NCBI GenBank assembly: GCA_001795165.1
Contig: MGNS01000154.1
Coordinates: 33,859 to 47,499 of the forward strand
Source: Chloroflexi bacterium RBG_16_57_11
Lineage (GTDB): Bacteria > Chloroflexota > Anaerolineae > Anaerolineales > UBA4823
DNA length: 13,641 nt
Direction of reading: 5' to 3'
Shown here: positions 13,550-13,641 of the stretch, piece after piece
Position numbering within the stretch: position 1 is the first letter of the stretch
How the letters are laid out: every line of letters starts with the position of its first letter
Position numbers and translations under genes: made by a program
The notes under the pieces: generated by a model
Seen by the model: only the letters and a program-made list of their open reading frames with translations
Told to the model about the DNA's origin: nothing
The model's database searches: none

Positions 13550-13641
13550 ATGAAACACCTGTTCAAGCTGATTCTATTGCTAACCATTTTTGTCATGTTG
13601 GTGAGCGCCTGCGTTCCAGCTGAAACACCCGCCCCAGCACA
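13550..13641 (+). CDS. Lipoprotein, N-terminal fragment (possible solute-binding protein)
   Basis: Only the first 30 residues are in the window. They form a lipoprotein signal peptide: positive N-terminus M-K-H-L-F-K, hydrophobic core about 7-17, lipobox V18-S19-A20-C21, then a Pro/Thr/Ala-rich tether (VPAETPAPA). After cleavage Cys21 would be lipid-modified and the protein anchored outside the membrane. Start ATG 13550 has AGAGGAG 11 nt upstream. Such a tether is common in ABC-transporter binding lipoproteins, but the mature domain is not visible, so function is open. Confidence 0.85.
   Translation, partial: MKHLFKLILLLTIFVMLVSACVPAETPAPA

Overview
The window is chromosomal bacterial DNA of moderate GC content with tightly packed genes. 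The gene styles hint at Chloroflexota (Anaerolineae-like): KdpD/KdpE-like signalling proteins with a Ser-Ile-Lys-Ala-Ala-Val-Ser-Ser-Leu-Leu helix, a Thr/Pro-rich lipoprotein N-terminus, and frequent GTG/TTG starts. That placement is inference only; nothing here fixes the taxon. I see no transposase, phage gene or CRISPR array.

Left part (1-5289). On the minus strand lie an ABC-2 type permease (cut by the window edge) and its ABC ATPase, an efflux pair. Divergent from them is a plus-strand fusion of an AraC-type helix-turn-helix with an O6-alkylguanine-DNA alkyltransferase. It converges on a minus-strand response regulator with an HD-GYP (c-di-GMP phosphodiesterase) output.

Middle (4291-10360). 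Four minus-strand genes form a compact, partly overlapping unit transcribed from a TATAAT promoter near 8960: GMC oxidoreductase, PLP-dependent D-cysteine desulfhydrase/ACC-deaminase-family enzyme, membrane-embedded M28 peptidase, P1/DmpA-family peptidase. A Spinster-like MFS transporter is transcribed divergently, apparently as a leaderless mRNA, next to an 8-bp palindrome that looks like an operator. Together they suggest uptake and breakdown of an unusual peptide or amino-acid conjugate (inference).

Right part (10383-13641). A tRNA-Lys(CTT) gene has a full-consensus promoter (TTGACA-16-TATAAT) and a strong terminator. Then comes the most unusual part of the window, a three-gene unit (10673-13176): a carbamate-kinase-fold protein missing its catalytic motifs, a KdpD-like histidine-kinase remnant with Arg where the phospho-accepting His should be, and a KdpE-like winged-helix regulator with a remodelled phosphorylation site but an intact DNA-binding domain. 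All three are open frames with ribosome-binding sites or tight spacing and end at one strong terminator, so they look maintained rather than decaying. I propose a phosphorylation-independent regulatory module built from degenerate enzymes. A lipoprotein gene with a long leader and a possible tandem-repeat regulator site starts just downstream and is a candidate target.
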